Both the position numbers and the translations under genes were made by a program. A DNA stretch of 55,000 bases from Liolophura sinensis (taxonomy: Eukaryota > Mollusca > Polyplacophora > Chitonida > Chitonidae): NCBI RefSeq assembly GCF_032854445.1, contig NC_088296.1, positions 7,915,206 through 7,970,205 of the forward strand, written 5' to 3'. Below, one piece after another: positions 21,105 through 32,500 of the stretch. The notes beneath the pieces are model-generated. The model was not told the origin of the DNA. It saw nothing but the letters and a program-made list of their open reading frames with translations, and ran no database searches. Every line of letters starts with the position of its first letter. The stretch's first letter is position 1.

Positions 21105-23185
21105 TAAATAAACTAGATATAGACGTCTGTATATACCCAGTTCGGCCGTAAATACGTCCACACGGTTTTTCTGTCGTATATATAGCCACAAACGTCTGTA
21201 CATTCTCAGCTCTGTCGTAAATAGGCCCACACACGCCTGTACAGACCCAGCTCTGTAGTAAATACGCCCACACACGTCTGTATATACCGTCGTGAACTTT
21301 CCTGCACAGGTTTGTATACACGCAGTTGAATCGTTAATACGACAACACACATTTGTAAATACCCAGCTCAGTCGTGAATACGCCCACACGTTTGTATTTA
21401 CCCAGCCCAGTCGTGAGTACACCCCCACCCGTTTTTATATACCCACCTCCTCCGTGAATCCGCCCACACACGTCTGTACATACTCAGTTCTACCGTCAAC
21501 ACACCCACACAGGTTTGTATACACCCAACTGAATCGTTAATACGTCGACACCCATTTGTAAATACCCAACTCAGTCGTGAATACGCCCACACACGTTGGT
21601 AAATACCCAGCTCAGTCGTAAATACGCCCACAGATGTTTCTGTTTACCCAGCTCAGTGGTGAGTACTCTTCCCCCCTGTTTTTATATACCCAGATCCGTC
21701 GTGAATACGCCCAAACAAGTTTGCATATTTCCAGCTCAATCGTAAATACACCCACACAGATTTGTATATACCTGGTTTTGACGTAAATACTCCCACAGTC
21801 GTCAATACACCTGCACAAGTTTGTATATACTCAGCTTAGTCGAGAATACGGCCACACCCGTTTGCATATACCCAGCTCTGTTGTGAATATGCATGCCCAC
21901 ATATGTTTGTTTATACCCAGTTCTATCGCGAATACGACCACACACGTTTGTATATACGCAGCTCTGCCGTCAATACCCCCACAATCGTCGGTATATACCT
22001 ACCTCTGTCACGAATACGCCCACACACGTCTGCGTACACCCAGCTATCCGTCAATACGCCCACACAGCTTTGTACACACCCAACTGGATCGCTAATACGA
22101 CCACACACATTTGAAAATACCCAGTTTAGTCGTGAATACGCCTAAGCACATTTTTATATACCGGACCGTGCCTTGAATACACCCACAGACGTTTCTATAT
22201 ACCCAGTTCCGTCGTATATATCCCCCCACAGCTTTGTACACGTTGTACACGCCCAGACCCGTTTGCATATACCCATCTCAGATGTAAATACGCCCACACA
22301 CATTTGTATATACGCGGCCCTGTTGTAAATACACTTACATACGTTTGTATATACCCAGTTCCATCGTATATACGCCCACACATCTTTGTACACACCCAAC
22401 CAAATCGTTAATACGCCCACACACATTTGTAAATACCCAGTTTAGTCGTGAATATGCCCAGACACGTTTGTAAATTCTCAGCTTAGATGTAAATACGTCT
22501 GCACATTTTTTGCATTTACCCAGCTCAGCCGTAAATACGCCAGGACCCGTTTGTATATACCTAGCTCAGACTTGAATACGCCCAAACACATTTGTATATA
22601 CCCCGCCCTGTCGTGAATACACCCACAAACGTTTGTGTATCCCCAGTTCCGTCGTATATACGCCGACACATATTTGTATATTCCCAGCTGTGTTGTGAAT
22701 ACGCCCATACAGGTTTGTATTTACTTAGCTCAGTCGTGAATACGCCCAAACACTTTTGTAAATACCCAGTTTACTCGTGAATATGCCCAGACACGTTTGT
22801 AAATTCCCAGCTTAGATGTAAATACGTCTGCACATTTTTTGCATTTACCCAGCTCAGCCGTAAATACGCCAGGACCCGTTTGTATATACCTAGCTCGGAC
22901 TTGAATACGCCCAAACACATTTGTATATACCCCGCCCTGTCGTGAATACACCCACAAACGTTTGTGTATCCCCAATTCCGTCGTATATACGCCGACACAT
23001 ATTTGTATATTCCCAGCTTTGTTGTGAATACGCCCATACAGGTTTGTATTTACTTACCTCAGTCGTGAATACGGCCCACATACTTTTGTAAATTTCGAGC
23101 TTAGTCGTGAATACGCCCTCCCACGTTTGCATAGACCCAGCTCAGTCGGTAATAAGTCCACACCATTGTAGATACTCAGCTCAGT
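21105..23185. repeat. 41-bp minisatellite, about 50 units, in intron 1 of gene 2
   Basis: Consecutive units of 41 bp share GTTTGTATATACCCAGCTC and GTCGTGAATACGCCCACAC on the + strand. Units vary by substitution and single-base indels. A higher-order copy is visible: the stretch starting near 22440 repeats almost exactly near 22769, an offset of 329 bp or about eight units. Because 41 is not a multiple of 3, long stop-poor frames appear on both strands; I treat them as artefacts. Confidence 0.9.
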
Positions 23186-23193
23186 TAACTGTG

Positions 23194-23283
23194 TCAACCT
23201 CCCACCATAATGCTGGCCGACGTCGAATCAGTGAAATATTCTTAAGTACGGCGTAAAACACCAATAAATAAATAAATAAATAC
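23194..23283 (+). mobile_element. SINE 3' end, plus orientation
   Basis: CCTCCCACCATAATGCTGG, CAGTGAAATATTCTTAAG, TACGGCGTAAAACACCAAT and an (AAAT)n tail. It lies between the minisatellite and the gene 2 exon 1 donor. Confidence 0.85.
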
Positions 23284-23302
23284 ATCAAATAACATCACTA
23301 AC

Positions 23303-23345
23303 CTAGAAGAAACAGCAGGGACAGCACAAGACCACAAACCACCAT
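23303..23345 (-). CDS. Gene 2 exon 1: start codon and signal peptide
   Basis: ATG begins at 23345 (minus strand) and the donor GTTAGT follows 23303. It is 43 bp, ending in phase 1. It encodes MVVCGLVLSLLFLL, a short strongly hydrophobic signal sequence. Three other 42-43-bp exons with the same start context and phase exist (27116, 34014, 48406). The 5' flank shares CAAGAAGGAAGTG with genes 3 and 5. Joined to 19656-19480 it gives ...LFLLVMTATK in frame. Confidence 0.75.
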
Positions 23346-23520
23346 CTTTTACGGCTTCTCTAGACAGCTGAAACTCTCACACTTCCTTCTTGTATGCTGG
23401 GAACATGCCTGATGTGTGGTTATTTCTACTCAAACGTACCTATGCCCAAAATAAAGTGTAAACGAAAGCCTGCATTGTGCATATATATCGTTTATATTTC
23501 GGATAATTAAACGATTCCGG

Positions 23521-23560
23521 CGTTTTGTTGTGATAATATATTTGTTGAATTCACAAAAGG
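23521..23560 (-). promoter_or_regulatory. Conserved upstream element of gene 2
   Basis: On the minus strand: TTTTGTGAATTCAACAAA, then TTATCACAACAAAACG, about 180 bp before the ATG. The same pair of motifs occurs 150-250 bp upstream of exon 1 in genes 3, 4 and 5. TTATCA is a reversed GATA-type site. Regulatory function is inferred from conservation only. Confidence 0.45.
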
Positions 23561-24107
23561 TTTTTTTGTGCAGAGTCACGAAATCGGTCTTCTTTACGAT
23601 TCGTTTCCATTTTGGGTATCTTTGGGTATTTCCATCGAACACGGACGCGGCAGTTCTCCATGAATTATGTATAATGAATACCGAACCATCATATCCCCGC
23701 TCAATGAATATAATGTATTTTACCTCGACAGACATATAAGTGCATACATTAAAAAGATATACGTCAATATTTTGTTGTGAATGCAGAGCAAATGTTACAT
23801 TAAACCTCACGCAGCACTCGATGTCTTACTCCTTCGCCGTCCGTTGCATGTTCTGCTGCCACAGCTAAAGGTTTAACTTACTAATTGTTTCATTCTTCTA
23901 TAACGCCATATTTCAGAATTTTTTGTTCATTCGACCGCGTTGAGTTTAATTTGTGATGAACAGAAAAGTGTTCAGGTAAACCACCGACCTTTGGCTTTTC
24001 GCCGACAGGTTTCAGGCTTCTCCATTATACAACTGAAAACACACTAGCAAAACGACAATGACAAGGGCGTATTGCTAAAATAGGCATCATCATAATGTTA
24101 CCGGTGC

Positions 24108-24365
24108 GTAATCTCGAGGTCGAGGGACCCGGGATCAAATTCGAATAGGGTCAAACCAAAGCCATTAAAATGGTACTGGTTGGCCCGCTGTCACTGTGAT
24201 GTTGCTGAGTGGGGTGTCATGTCTGGTGTCTTAGGTATGATAATTTAGTGGCTGGACTCGCCCTGCAACAAGAAGCCACAATAAACATACACACACACAC
24301 CTAACGAGTCCTCCTCGCCGTCATATGACTGAAAGTTTGTTATGCACGACGATAAACACCACGCA
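24108..24365 (+). mobile_element. SINE, second family
   Basis: Contains GGGATCAAATTCGAATAGGG (B-box-like), GGTGTCATGTCTGGTGTC, GGCTGGACTCGCCCTGCAAC and CGTCATATGACTGAAAGTTTG. A second, shorter copy is at 53575-53700. It differs from the main family in body and tail. Confidence 0.55.
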
Positions 24366-26300
24366 TACGTAAAAACAGATGTAACAGTCTATTTTAAACT
24401 GCACGTGGTTTTACTGTTGTAAGAAATATAAGGTCATGAGTTAAACCACCAACATTTGGCAAGTTACTGAAGAACTTCTTTATACATGACATACAGACGT
24501 TCACGCCATGGTAGTGCAGAACAAGTGTCAACACACGTAAGACTGCACAAAGCCCTACATATATATAAACAGGCAGCATCGACCACTGATGACCACCAGT
24601 CCGAACAGGAAGAGCTCGGGAACGTAGGAATTCTATGGCCACTGCCAGTACTGAACCTTCATTTTGCCTTTATGCGGTTGGGAACAACTAAGCCTCTTCC
24701 CTCATGCTTATGTCCCCGATCTTTTATACACAGTCTCTTGAAATTTCTACACGTTAGCGACAGAAATGTACAAAGTACGCCTTATCGGGATGGGTGCACT
24801 GTAGACGCGACACCTCGTTAGTTCACGTGCCATAGCCTAAATTACACTCAGACCAATGTTGTGCCGGACCGTTGCAACAAAAGAATTGTACTGCATCGTG
24901 CAGCAAGATGTAAACTAACGTAAATTTCACGACCAGCTTACCACAGCAGCAAACGACTTACTACAGCGTTAAAAAACAGTTGACAATATGTTTTTGCGAC
25001 CATTACGTCCTTTCTTCAGGAGTGATTGGTGGATAATTTGAATTCCGGAATTCGGATTGAAATACATGTAGAACATTTCAACAAATGAATTATTAGACTA
25101 GAGGAGTTTCTCTAAACAACCACAGTATCCGCAGACAACTTGGATTTCTTTAGGAACAACATGAGGCTAAAGCCGTATGCTGAGACATTTTATTGAATGA
25201 TTTAAAATAACATGTGGGTGTGTCAAGCTACTTCCAGTGTTAACTTTGGTCAAGAGACCTACTGCAACCAAGCAAAAGTGAACCACTGACATTTCCAAAA
25301 TGCGACAGTCCTATTACTCAAAATTTTAGATTTAATGTTTTCACCGAGCATGTGCAAGTTTCATCAATTTGTGAACCAAGACATGTACATCAAGTACACG
25401 TATATGTGTAATATCACCGAGCTTGTGTAAGTTTCATGAATTTATAAACCAAGATATGAACAGGCCGTGTTATACGCAATTGTACATTATCACTGTTTTT
25501 TGTTACGGTTCACTAGTTGTATGAATCCAGACATATACAGGTCGAACGTTTTACATGCGTCATATAGATTATATGACATGCTCACCATTTGTATGTTGAA
25601 TCACTGTCGCTTGAAGTTATCATCTATTTTTGTACTTTGAAGAGCTGTAAATATTATGCATTGCACAAAATGGTCGATAGAGAGGTCGTGCATTTTTACA
25701 GGATAGCTGTGTCTCCTTGTCTATCATTTCTACTGTTGAGAAATTTTGTACACTCCGAGAGTTTTGCCTTTGTCTTATAATTGTGCCACCTGGAGTTCTG
25801 GATTAGTGTAATGTTTGTCTCATTGACATTTTTGTGACACAGCGATCGCACTGCTTAACTGTTACGCATGCCATATCATTATAGGTGATATTTGTCACCA
25901 CGTGTTTTTATGTTAAACTTATAATAATAATATTTGTCTCCTTGTAAGGTTTGTGTCGCTGTTTATTTTTTGCCTCAGCGTGTATTTGTCTCACTGTCAG
26001 GTTCATGTCCCAGAATATGTTTGTCTCACTGTAACTGTTGTGTCACCTTCAAGTTTATCTCAGGGTATATTTGTATCACTTTCACTTTGGTGATATAATG
26101 TGTTTTTCTGGGTCGTTAGTTCTGCTATCTAAAGTGCGGCGTTCGGTCCAAGGTACCTCTTTGTTTGGTTTACACTGTAATTCAGTTATGTAAGTTAGAT
26201 TACTGAAGCTACATGTGCATTTTACACTATCTCTGTGCTTTGTCTTGTGTTTACTTTAGTTACGTTTCTCTAAATTGGATTGTTGTAGAACTATGGATGT
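24366..26300. other. Intergenic between divergent genes 2 and 3; weak tandem repeats
   Basis: No exon of the family and no other gene recognised. 25342-25505 has two or three diverged units of about 72 bp sharing CACCGAGC-TGTG-AAGTTTCAT. 25790-26110 has a degenerate run of TTTGTCTCACTGT/TGTGTCAC phrases with period near 28 bp. Both look like decayed satellites. Confidence 0.45.
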
Positions 26301-26308
26301 AATGAAGT

Positions 26309-26560
26309 GTGAGTTTGTTAGAAAGTTACCGTAATTCAGTTTCTGCAAGCTGTAATATTGGAGCACTCTGCTCGCCATGTACACCGTTAAGGTGAGTTTC
26401 TTACAGCGTTATTGCAATTGATGTTCTGCAAGCTGTAATAACGAAGCACTCTGCATGCAATGTACACCGTTTGGGTGAATTTGTTAAAGAGTTACTGTAA
26501 TTCAGTTTGTGCAAACCGTATAATTGAGGCGCTTTGCAGGCCATGTACACTATCATTTTT
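26309..26560. repeat. Tandem repeat, three units of about 83 bp
   Basis: Each unit runs GTGAGTTTGTTA, a GTTACTGTAATTCAGTTT-like block, TGCAAGCTGTAATA, GCACTCTGC and CATGTACACCGTT. Units differ at roughly 15-20% of positions by eye. Confidence 0.75.
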
Positions 26561-26840
26561 TTTCGACATTTTTGGCTGAAATCGAGTTTCTGCAAATTGG
26601 GTTGTTAAAGTACAGTCCACATAAAGTACAGTGAGCTTGTTCACGTTTACTCTGAGTTAAGGTAAAGTCAAGAGTTGTTGAAGTATTGTTCACAGCATGT
26701 GGTGTGAGTTATGGGGACATATCTCCACATTGCATAATGTATCCATACGGCCACTTCCCTGTTCACCGGAAACAGCCGAAGATACACGAAGTGTCAGTGC
26801 TTCGTGACAAATGTGAGCGTGAACGATTCACACCATTTTT

Positions 26841-26870
26841 GAAATCCACAAAAGTATTAGCACAACAAAT
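26841..26870 (+). promoter_or_regulatory. Upstream element of gene 3 (degenerate)
   Basis: GAAATCCACAAAAGTATTAG then CACAACAAAT aligns with the element at 48191-48222, but the GATA-type core TTATCA is TTAGCA here. The neighbouring CAGCCGAAG and CACGAAGTG block (26773-26795) is also shared with gene 5 (48060-48080). Confidence 0.4.
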
Positions 26871-27115
26871 GGAAAGAACAAAAATGTTTCATGTATCTAA
26901 AACACACGTACTCACACATGCTGACAAAGCAGCCGTGTATACAGGCTGTATTAATCTGTGTTAACATCAGATATATGTCCGTGTATATAATGAGATAAGC
27001 ATCTATTGTACCTGTACATGTCGCTTCATTCGAATAAAGGTACACTCACGCATTTTTTTGTTAGAAGGCGCAACAAGAAGGAAGCGCTAGAGTTTCACCT
27101 GTTTAAAGAGAAAAG

Positions 27116-27158
27116 ATGATTGGTTTTGATATTTTCCGGTTACGGCTCTTCCTTATAT
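27116..27158 (+). pseudogene. Gene 3 exon 1: signal-peptide-like
   Basis: ATG at 27116, donor GTAAGT at 27159, 43 bp and phase 1 as in genes 2 and 5. It reads MIGFDIFRLRLFLI; two Arg interrupt the hydrophobic core, so export would be weaker. The 5' flank has CAAGAAGGAAGCG and GAGTTTCACCTG, shared with gene 2. Confidence 0.6.
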
Positions 27159-27221
27159 GTAAGTGGTTTAATGGACATCAGTACATTGTAGCTTGTAAGG
27201 GACAAAGTCCGTTACTTATAC

Positions 27222-27390
27222 ATCTAAACGCTGATGCTGGCTCCTCACCGACCGTAAGTGGGGAGGTATGTAAGCATCCTGCGGGTGGTCTGTCCGGTTC
27301 CCTCCCGTCACAATGCTGGCCACCGTCGGATAAGTGTAATATCCTTGAGTAGAGCGTAAAACACCAATCGAATAAATAAAAAAATATACA
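27222..27390 (+). mobile_element. SINE, plus orientation, lacks head
   Basis: GATGCTGGCTCCTCACCG, CACAATGCTGGCCACCGTCG, GATAAGTGTAATATCCTTGAG, and GTAAAACACCAATCGAATAA. It lies in intron 1 of gene 3. Confidence 0.8.
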
Positions 27391-28975
27391 TCTAAATGTT
27401 GATTTCTTCGGTAAAGCAGTATGTTAACAGATGAATAATTTATTCTAACTCGTCTTGACTAAATTCTTTCTTGGTGTACAATCTAAAAACGTCTTGCTTC
27501 TTTGTGTTTATGCCATACAGTGTCCACTAATGAACAAAAAATGTCATCGTTTAAGACAGTCAACCAGTTAGCCAGTCAGTCAACAGATCAATGTAACCCT
27601 AAATTTTGATAAAGAAATGGAATGGGTAATGTTTCGTTGTCAATGCCACGACCTTACCCAATACAGTCGTTAGTTCAAATCTAGCTGTCGTTACTGCAAC
27701 TGTGGGAAGCAAAATATAACAAACTGAAAGTCATGGCATGGGAAAGTAAAACCAGAGCAGCAAAGCAAGAGTGGTTGTTGGCAAATTGTCACACATAACC
27801 AATGTTTGGGTCACTTCCTTCGTAGTTAAAATAATACATAAAGTGTATTGATCTGGAAGAACTTTGGTATGAAGCAAAAAAGTACAAATAATTTGCATGG
27901 ACTTTGCCCCCTCAAACGGATGCTCACGCGCTCCTGTTATGATGTTTCATTCTTGGACAAATTAGATTTTGTCTCCAAATCATACACTGGAAAGAAAGGT
28001 AAAAAAAAATGAATTATTTAAAATTGTATACGATATATTTCCACCTTATCCTGAAAGTACATTTAGAGTCAACAGTGTGGAAATGTGTCATGCACTGCTT
28101 GCAAATTTGTTAATGCCGTGGGGAGCACTGATGTGGCTTTTGTATCAGAATACCAGGATAATGACCGAGATTACGGTTAGCGGTGTGCACATTATTGACA
28201 ATTATCACAGTCATGTCGACTGCGTTCTGTCTAAACACACGCCGTTGTATTACTGCATCCTGACCGTTCCTTTTAAGAATAAATGAAAGTATCAAGGGCA
28301 AAACACAACCACGGATAGTAGTTTTGAGCAAATGCAATAGTAAGATTTATTACAAACACTTTGACACTTTCTCAACACGTGTAGATTATGTGAGCAACCA
28401 GTCGTAGCTATGGTAATTGTTCAGGTAAAGGTTTCCATTTTAAAGTTCCTCTGGTTTTTGTCATCATTTGTAGTGGAATCAACAGGAAAATCTTAAAAAC
28501 AATAGATCTTTTGCCTTACGACAAACAGCATTTTAAATTTTAGCATTTTCTTTAGATAACAGGTGTTGGTATACATGTGAACAATTATGACTTTTATCTG
28601 ATTTGTCCTCAATAAATCTTCGCGTCTGTTGTCTTCCTTGGAGATTATAAACAGTTGTTTATATTTAGATATTTGCGATTTTTATCATTTTTCAGACGGC
28701 ATGAATAAATAACAATGGGCTTAATATATATTTCCTTGTTTGGGTTGTCAGGACTTCGTGTACAACTATATTGGTCATTGGACACTGGTCAATAATTGTG
28801 TGGGACAACAAAAATAAATGACTGTTTATCATTTTGTCCTGAAGTTGAACTTCACCTACATATACATGTGCAGTCACGGTTACATGTGTAACATTTTTAT
28901 AACTACCTATATTATAACTGCGAATATTTTTTACAACTACCTCAAATTTCACATTTTATCTTCAGCAGTGACGAC

Positions 28976-29135
28976 TACACCACACAAACCAGAGCTCAGG
29001 GTGATTCGTCAGCTTGCAGTTCGTATAGTCAATATCCTTCCCAGGCCTCCTGCCGTTTCCGTTATCCTGACGCACGACCTTGTATAGGTAACGAAGGATA
29101 TGTGCCGTCCTTCAGTTTAGCACACTGTGTAAGAG
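28976..29135 (+). pseudogene. Gene 3 EGF-like exon with frameshift
   Basis: The acceptor TTATCTTCAG ends at 28975 and the donor GTGAGA starts at 29136. The entry frame reads AVTTTPHKPEL, but the Cys-containing frame (CSSYSQYPSQASCRFRYPD, then NEGYVPSFSLAHC) is a different one, so a frameshift lies near 29010. Two of six EGF cysteines are replaced (Tyr in SQYPS, Gly in CIGNE). Compare the intact exon 19480-19656. Confidence 0.7.
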
Positions 29136-29349
29136 GTGAGATGATTACATACATAGCAATAACAAATAGGCACTTCTTGTGTATTTCTTATATTAGGCAT
29201 ACGAATTAAATAAAAATACTCCAGTGTGCTATATTTTAAATACAACTGTTTGATTTACACCGAATAAAGCGCCTCGATGAAAATGATTTCAAGTTTGTTT
29301 GACCTGCCTATCTATGTGTATCTCATATAATTCTGATACTTCATTTCAG

Positions 29350-30585
29350 CTGCATATTACATACTTTATTTTAACAACACTTGTACAAGACGGTGTACTG
29401 GGTTGTTCATTGTAACGACACTTGTATAACACGGTGTTCTGGGTTGTTCATGATAGTGACACTTGTATAACACAGTGTGCTGGGTTGTTCATGGTAACGA
29501 CACTTGTACAACACGGTGTGCTGGATTGTTCATGGTAACGACACTTGTATAACACGGTGTGCTGGGTTGTTCATGGTAGCGACAATTGTATAACACGGTG
29601 TGCTGGGTTGTTCATGGTAACGACGCTTGTATAACACGGTGTGCTGGGTTGTTCATGATAGCGACACTTGTATAACACGGTGTGCTGGGTTGTTCATGGT
29701 AACGACACTTGTATAACACAGTGTGCTGGGCTGTTCATGGTAACGACACTTGTATAACACGGTGTCCTGGGTTGTTCATGATAGCAACACTTGTATAACA
29801 CGGTGTGCTGGGTTGTTTATGGTAACGACACTTGTATGACACAGTGTGCTGGGCTGTTCGTGGTAACGACACTTGAATAACACAATTTGCTGGGTTGTTC
29901 ATGATAACGACATTTGTACAAGACAGTGTGCCGGGTTGTTCATGGTAACGACACTTGTATAACACGGTGTGCTGGGTTGTTCATGCTAACGACACTTGTA
30001 TAACACGGTGTGCTGGGTTGTTCATGGTAACGACACTTGTATGACACAGTGTGCTGGGCTGTTCATGGTAACGACACTTGAATAACACGGTGTGCTGGGT
30101 TGTTCATGGTAACGACATTTGTACAAGACAGTGTGCCGGGTTGTTCATGGTAACGACACTTGTATAACACGGTGGGCTGGGTTGTTCATGGTAACGACAC
30201 TTGTGTAACATGGTGTGCTGGGTTGTTCACGGTAACGACACTTGTATGACACAGTGTGCTGGGCTGTTCATGGTAACGACACTTGAATAACACGGTGTGC
30301 TGGGTTGTTCATGGTAACGACACTTGTGTAACATGGTGTGCTGGGTTGTTCATGGTAACGACACTTGTATGACACAGTGTGCTGGGCTGTTCATGGTAAC
30401 GACACTTGAATAACACAATTTGCTGGGTTGTTCATGATAGCGACATTTGTACAAGACAGTGTGCCGGGTTGTTCATGGTAACGACATTTGTATAACACGG
30501 TGTGCTGGGTTGGTTATTGTAACGACTCTTGTGTAAAACGGTGTGCTGGGTTGTTCATGGTAACGGCATTTGTATAACACCAGTT
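29350..30585 (+). repeat. 41-bp minisatellite, about 29 units, grown from a coding exon
   Basis: The acceptor TCATTTCAG ends at 29349 and the next bases read YFNNTCTRRCTGLFIV, the normal opening of a 12-Cys exon. From there the segment coding TCITRCAGLFMV repeats with period 41 bp (CACGGTGTGCTGGGTTGTTC, ATGGTAACGACACTTGTAT). The period breaks the frame at every unit. The remainder of the 12-Cys exon is absent after 30585. Units vary at a few positions (TTGAATAACAC, TACAAGACAG), some variants recurring in alternation. Confidence 0.9.
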
Positions 30586-30687
30586 TTGTTTGATTTTAAG
30601 CTTGCGATTTAGAAAGACTAGAAAGTATTCCGTAATGGGATCTTTGCTTCATTGACAAGATACATAGACGCGTAAATGAACGCCTCC

Positions 30688-30836
30688 TTTTTTTGTTTGG
30701 TTGGTGATTTACGACGTACTCAAGAATATTTCACTTATACGACGCCCGCCAGGAATAGGGTAGGGGGAACCCAAGACCATTCGCATGTTGCTGGCAGATA
30801 TTCTCACGTACAGTCGGAGAGGAAGCCAGAATGATA
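30688..30836 (-). mobile_element. SINE, minus orientation, lacks head
   Basis: GGTTGGTGATTTACGACG, CTCAAGAATATTTCACTTAT, CCAAGACCATTCGCATGTTG and CGGAGAGGAAGCCAGAATG. Confidence 0.8.
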
Positions 30837-31264
30837 AATGTAACATGGGATAATACTTGGCACATATGTTATGCTTAACCCCAAAATGTATTTTCCTTGG
30901 AATTTAGAAAGTGAAGTGTAGAAACTTATACAGAATCTTGCACCGAAATAGGTTAATGACGTTACGTTTTCTTTTGCCTTTGCTTGTCATGGTAATGAGG
31001 TTATTTTAGTTGCAAAGGTTTTTTTCGAAACTGGTGAAATCCCAACTTCTTGTCAATTTACCTTAGTTAGGGTTTTATTCTAGCTGTTCATTTACATTCT
31101 TAAAACTTAGTAATGTTCTAAGACTGACACTCGAGTCAATGGGAAAACAGGCCAAGTTTCCAAATATCCAGGGCATGATATCTACCACTCCTGCTTAAAG
31201 AAGCAGTGTTTAATATTATGCCAAAACTAAACATAACCTGACACACATGTGCATTTTATGCCAG

Positions 31265-31501
31265 ATGAACAAAGCTGTCAACAACGACTTTAACAAGAGA
31301 CGAGCTTTCAACAACGTCACAAAACTCTATGGTGCCATCCGTAACACCAGCACCTATAAATACAGCAATAACACCTCAACTCTACCAACAACTATGTTGA
31401 ACACCAGCACCTACAAATACAGCATTAACATCTCTAACTCTACCAACGACTATGGTAACATGTTGAACATCAGCACCTACAAACACAGCATGGTTAACTA
31501 A
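31265..31501 (+). pseudogene. Gene 3 stalk-like exon, out of frame, internally duplicated
   Basis: An acceptor TTTATGCCAG ends at 31264; the upstream context (ATTATGCCAAAACTAAACAT) matches that of the gene 4 stalk (40190-40237). One frame gives a Thr/Pro/Ala-rich text (KLSTTTLTRDELSTTSQN, VPSVTPAPINTAIT) with later stops, but it is not the phase-1 frame. A unit coding TPAPTNTA recurs three times, showing internal tandem duplication. Confidence 0.5.
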
Positions 31502-31739
31502 CGTGTTGTTCTCGGGGTGGATATTTAGATCATCATCAGTGAATATGTACTCAGAACTGATGTAAGCTCTGTCGTGTTCAGCTGCAGCTTTAATACCAGT
31601 AGATTTTTCAGGGATATGTTGAAATGCGCGATTCGAACCTTGAACTCTGGTTTCCTCCGCCCTTAAACCTACAAACAGCCCATGTAATGTTAATATAGTT
31701 CAGCGCTACACATCGGTGGAATACCATAAATAAACGATT

Positions 31740-32010
31740 TTTTTTTTTTTTTTTTTTTTTTGATTGGTGTTTTACGCCGTACTCAAGAATATTTCACTTA
31801 TACGACGGCGGCCAGCATTATGGTGGTGGAAACCGGGCAGAGCCCGGGGGAAACCCACGACCATCCGCAGGTTGCTGACAGACCTTCTCACGTACGGCCG
31901 GAGAGGAAGCCAGCATGAGCTGGACTTGAACTCACAGCGACCGCATTGGTGAGAGACTCCTGGGTCATTACGCTGCGCTAGCGCTTTAACCGACTGAGCC
32001 ACGGAGGCCC
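31740..32010 (-). mobile_element. SINE, full length, minus orientation
   Basis: Begins with a long T-run, then TGATTGGTGTTTTACGCCG, GGCGGCCAGCATTATGGTGG and GGCCGGAGAGGAAGCCAGC. The tRNA-like head GCGCTAGCGCTTTAACCGAC, TGAGCCACGGAGG is intact, suggesting a young copy. Confidence 0.9.
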
Positions 32011-32412
32011 CTAAATAAACGAACTTGTTATAACTACATGGTTAAAGCTAACAAAGAAATTTTCCTTCATGTTCTCTTCATCTAACATAGGAGAACTTGG
32101 ATCATGGTTCTAAATGTACAATCTAACTGCATGGAGGTATAAAGAGTTCAAATCTCTTGTCCATGAAAGAATCTTCAATGTAGTAATTGTCCATCAGCGT
32201 CTGCGCATGTCTAGGCCCGCTGAGAGGAAACTTTAATGAATAATTTCTCCTTTCGAACAACAAAACCAACATGTACAATGTTACCTACCTATTCAGACGT
32301 TGAACGCCGAAAAAGGACGCAGTGTTCAAGATATGGCAGAAGTAACAGCACTCTCCGTGTTGTGTCCACGTTTTCTGTGTCCACACGATGTGATAAACTA
32401 ACGAAATGATTT

Positions 32413-32500
32413 GTTTGGTTATATGATTGGTGTTATACGCCGTACTGAAGAATATTTCACGTATACGATGACAGTCAGCATTGTGATGGGCAGATGAAAT
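32413..32500 (-). mobile_element. SINE 3' fragment, minus orientation
   Basis: ATGATTGGTGTTATACGCCG, TACTGAAGAATATTTCACG and ATACGATGACAGTCAGCATT. Short and diverged. Confidence 0.65.

Larger units (their letters stand above)
13068..23345 (-). other. Gene 2 model: EGF-like/EB receptor, minus strand
   Basis: Exons in order on the minus strand: 23345-23303 (signal peptide), 19656-19480 (EGF-like), 19136-18850 (decayed 12-Cys), 18801-18499 (12-Cys), 18043-17794 (EGF with frameshift and stop, presumably skipped), 16206-16093 (stalk), 15348-15268 (spacer), 13872-13776 (TM) and 13500-13068 (tail with an internal TAA). Using the intact exons, all junctions stay in frame. It is the only member in the window with intact exons from signal peptide through TM. 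Intron 1 carries a 2-kb minisatellite. The gene is convergent with gene 1 and divergent from gene 3. Function unknown; receptor architecture is inferred from exon content. Confidence 0.6.

Noticed and set aside
21045-23132. Many overlapping 60-130 codon ORFs on both strands with WAYSRLSWVYTN-like text
   Set aside because: They are read through the 41-bp minisatellite. The period is not a multiple of three, so the text cycles through all frames. No splice context or start site is conserved.
29735-29965. Minus-strand ORF of 76 codons with CRYHEQP-like repeats
   Set aside because: Antisense of the gene 3 minisatellite; an artefact of repetition.
29350-30585. Regular array that might be mistaken for CRISPR
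   Set aside because: Units are contiguous without unique spacers, the genome is eukaryotic and the unit derives from an exon.
31930-32010. tRNA-like sequence with A and B box similarity
   Set aside because: It is the head of a SINE repeated across the window; no complete cloverleaf or anticodon arm was found.
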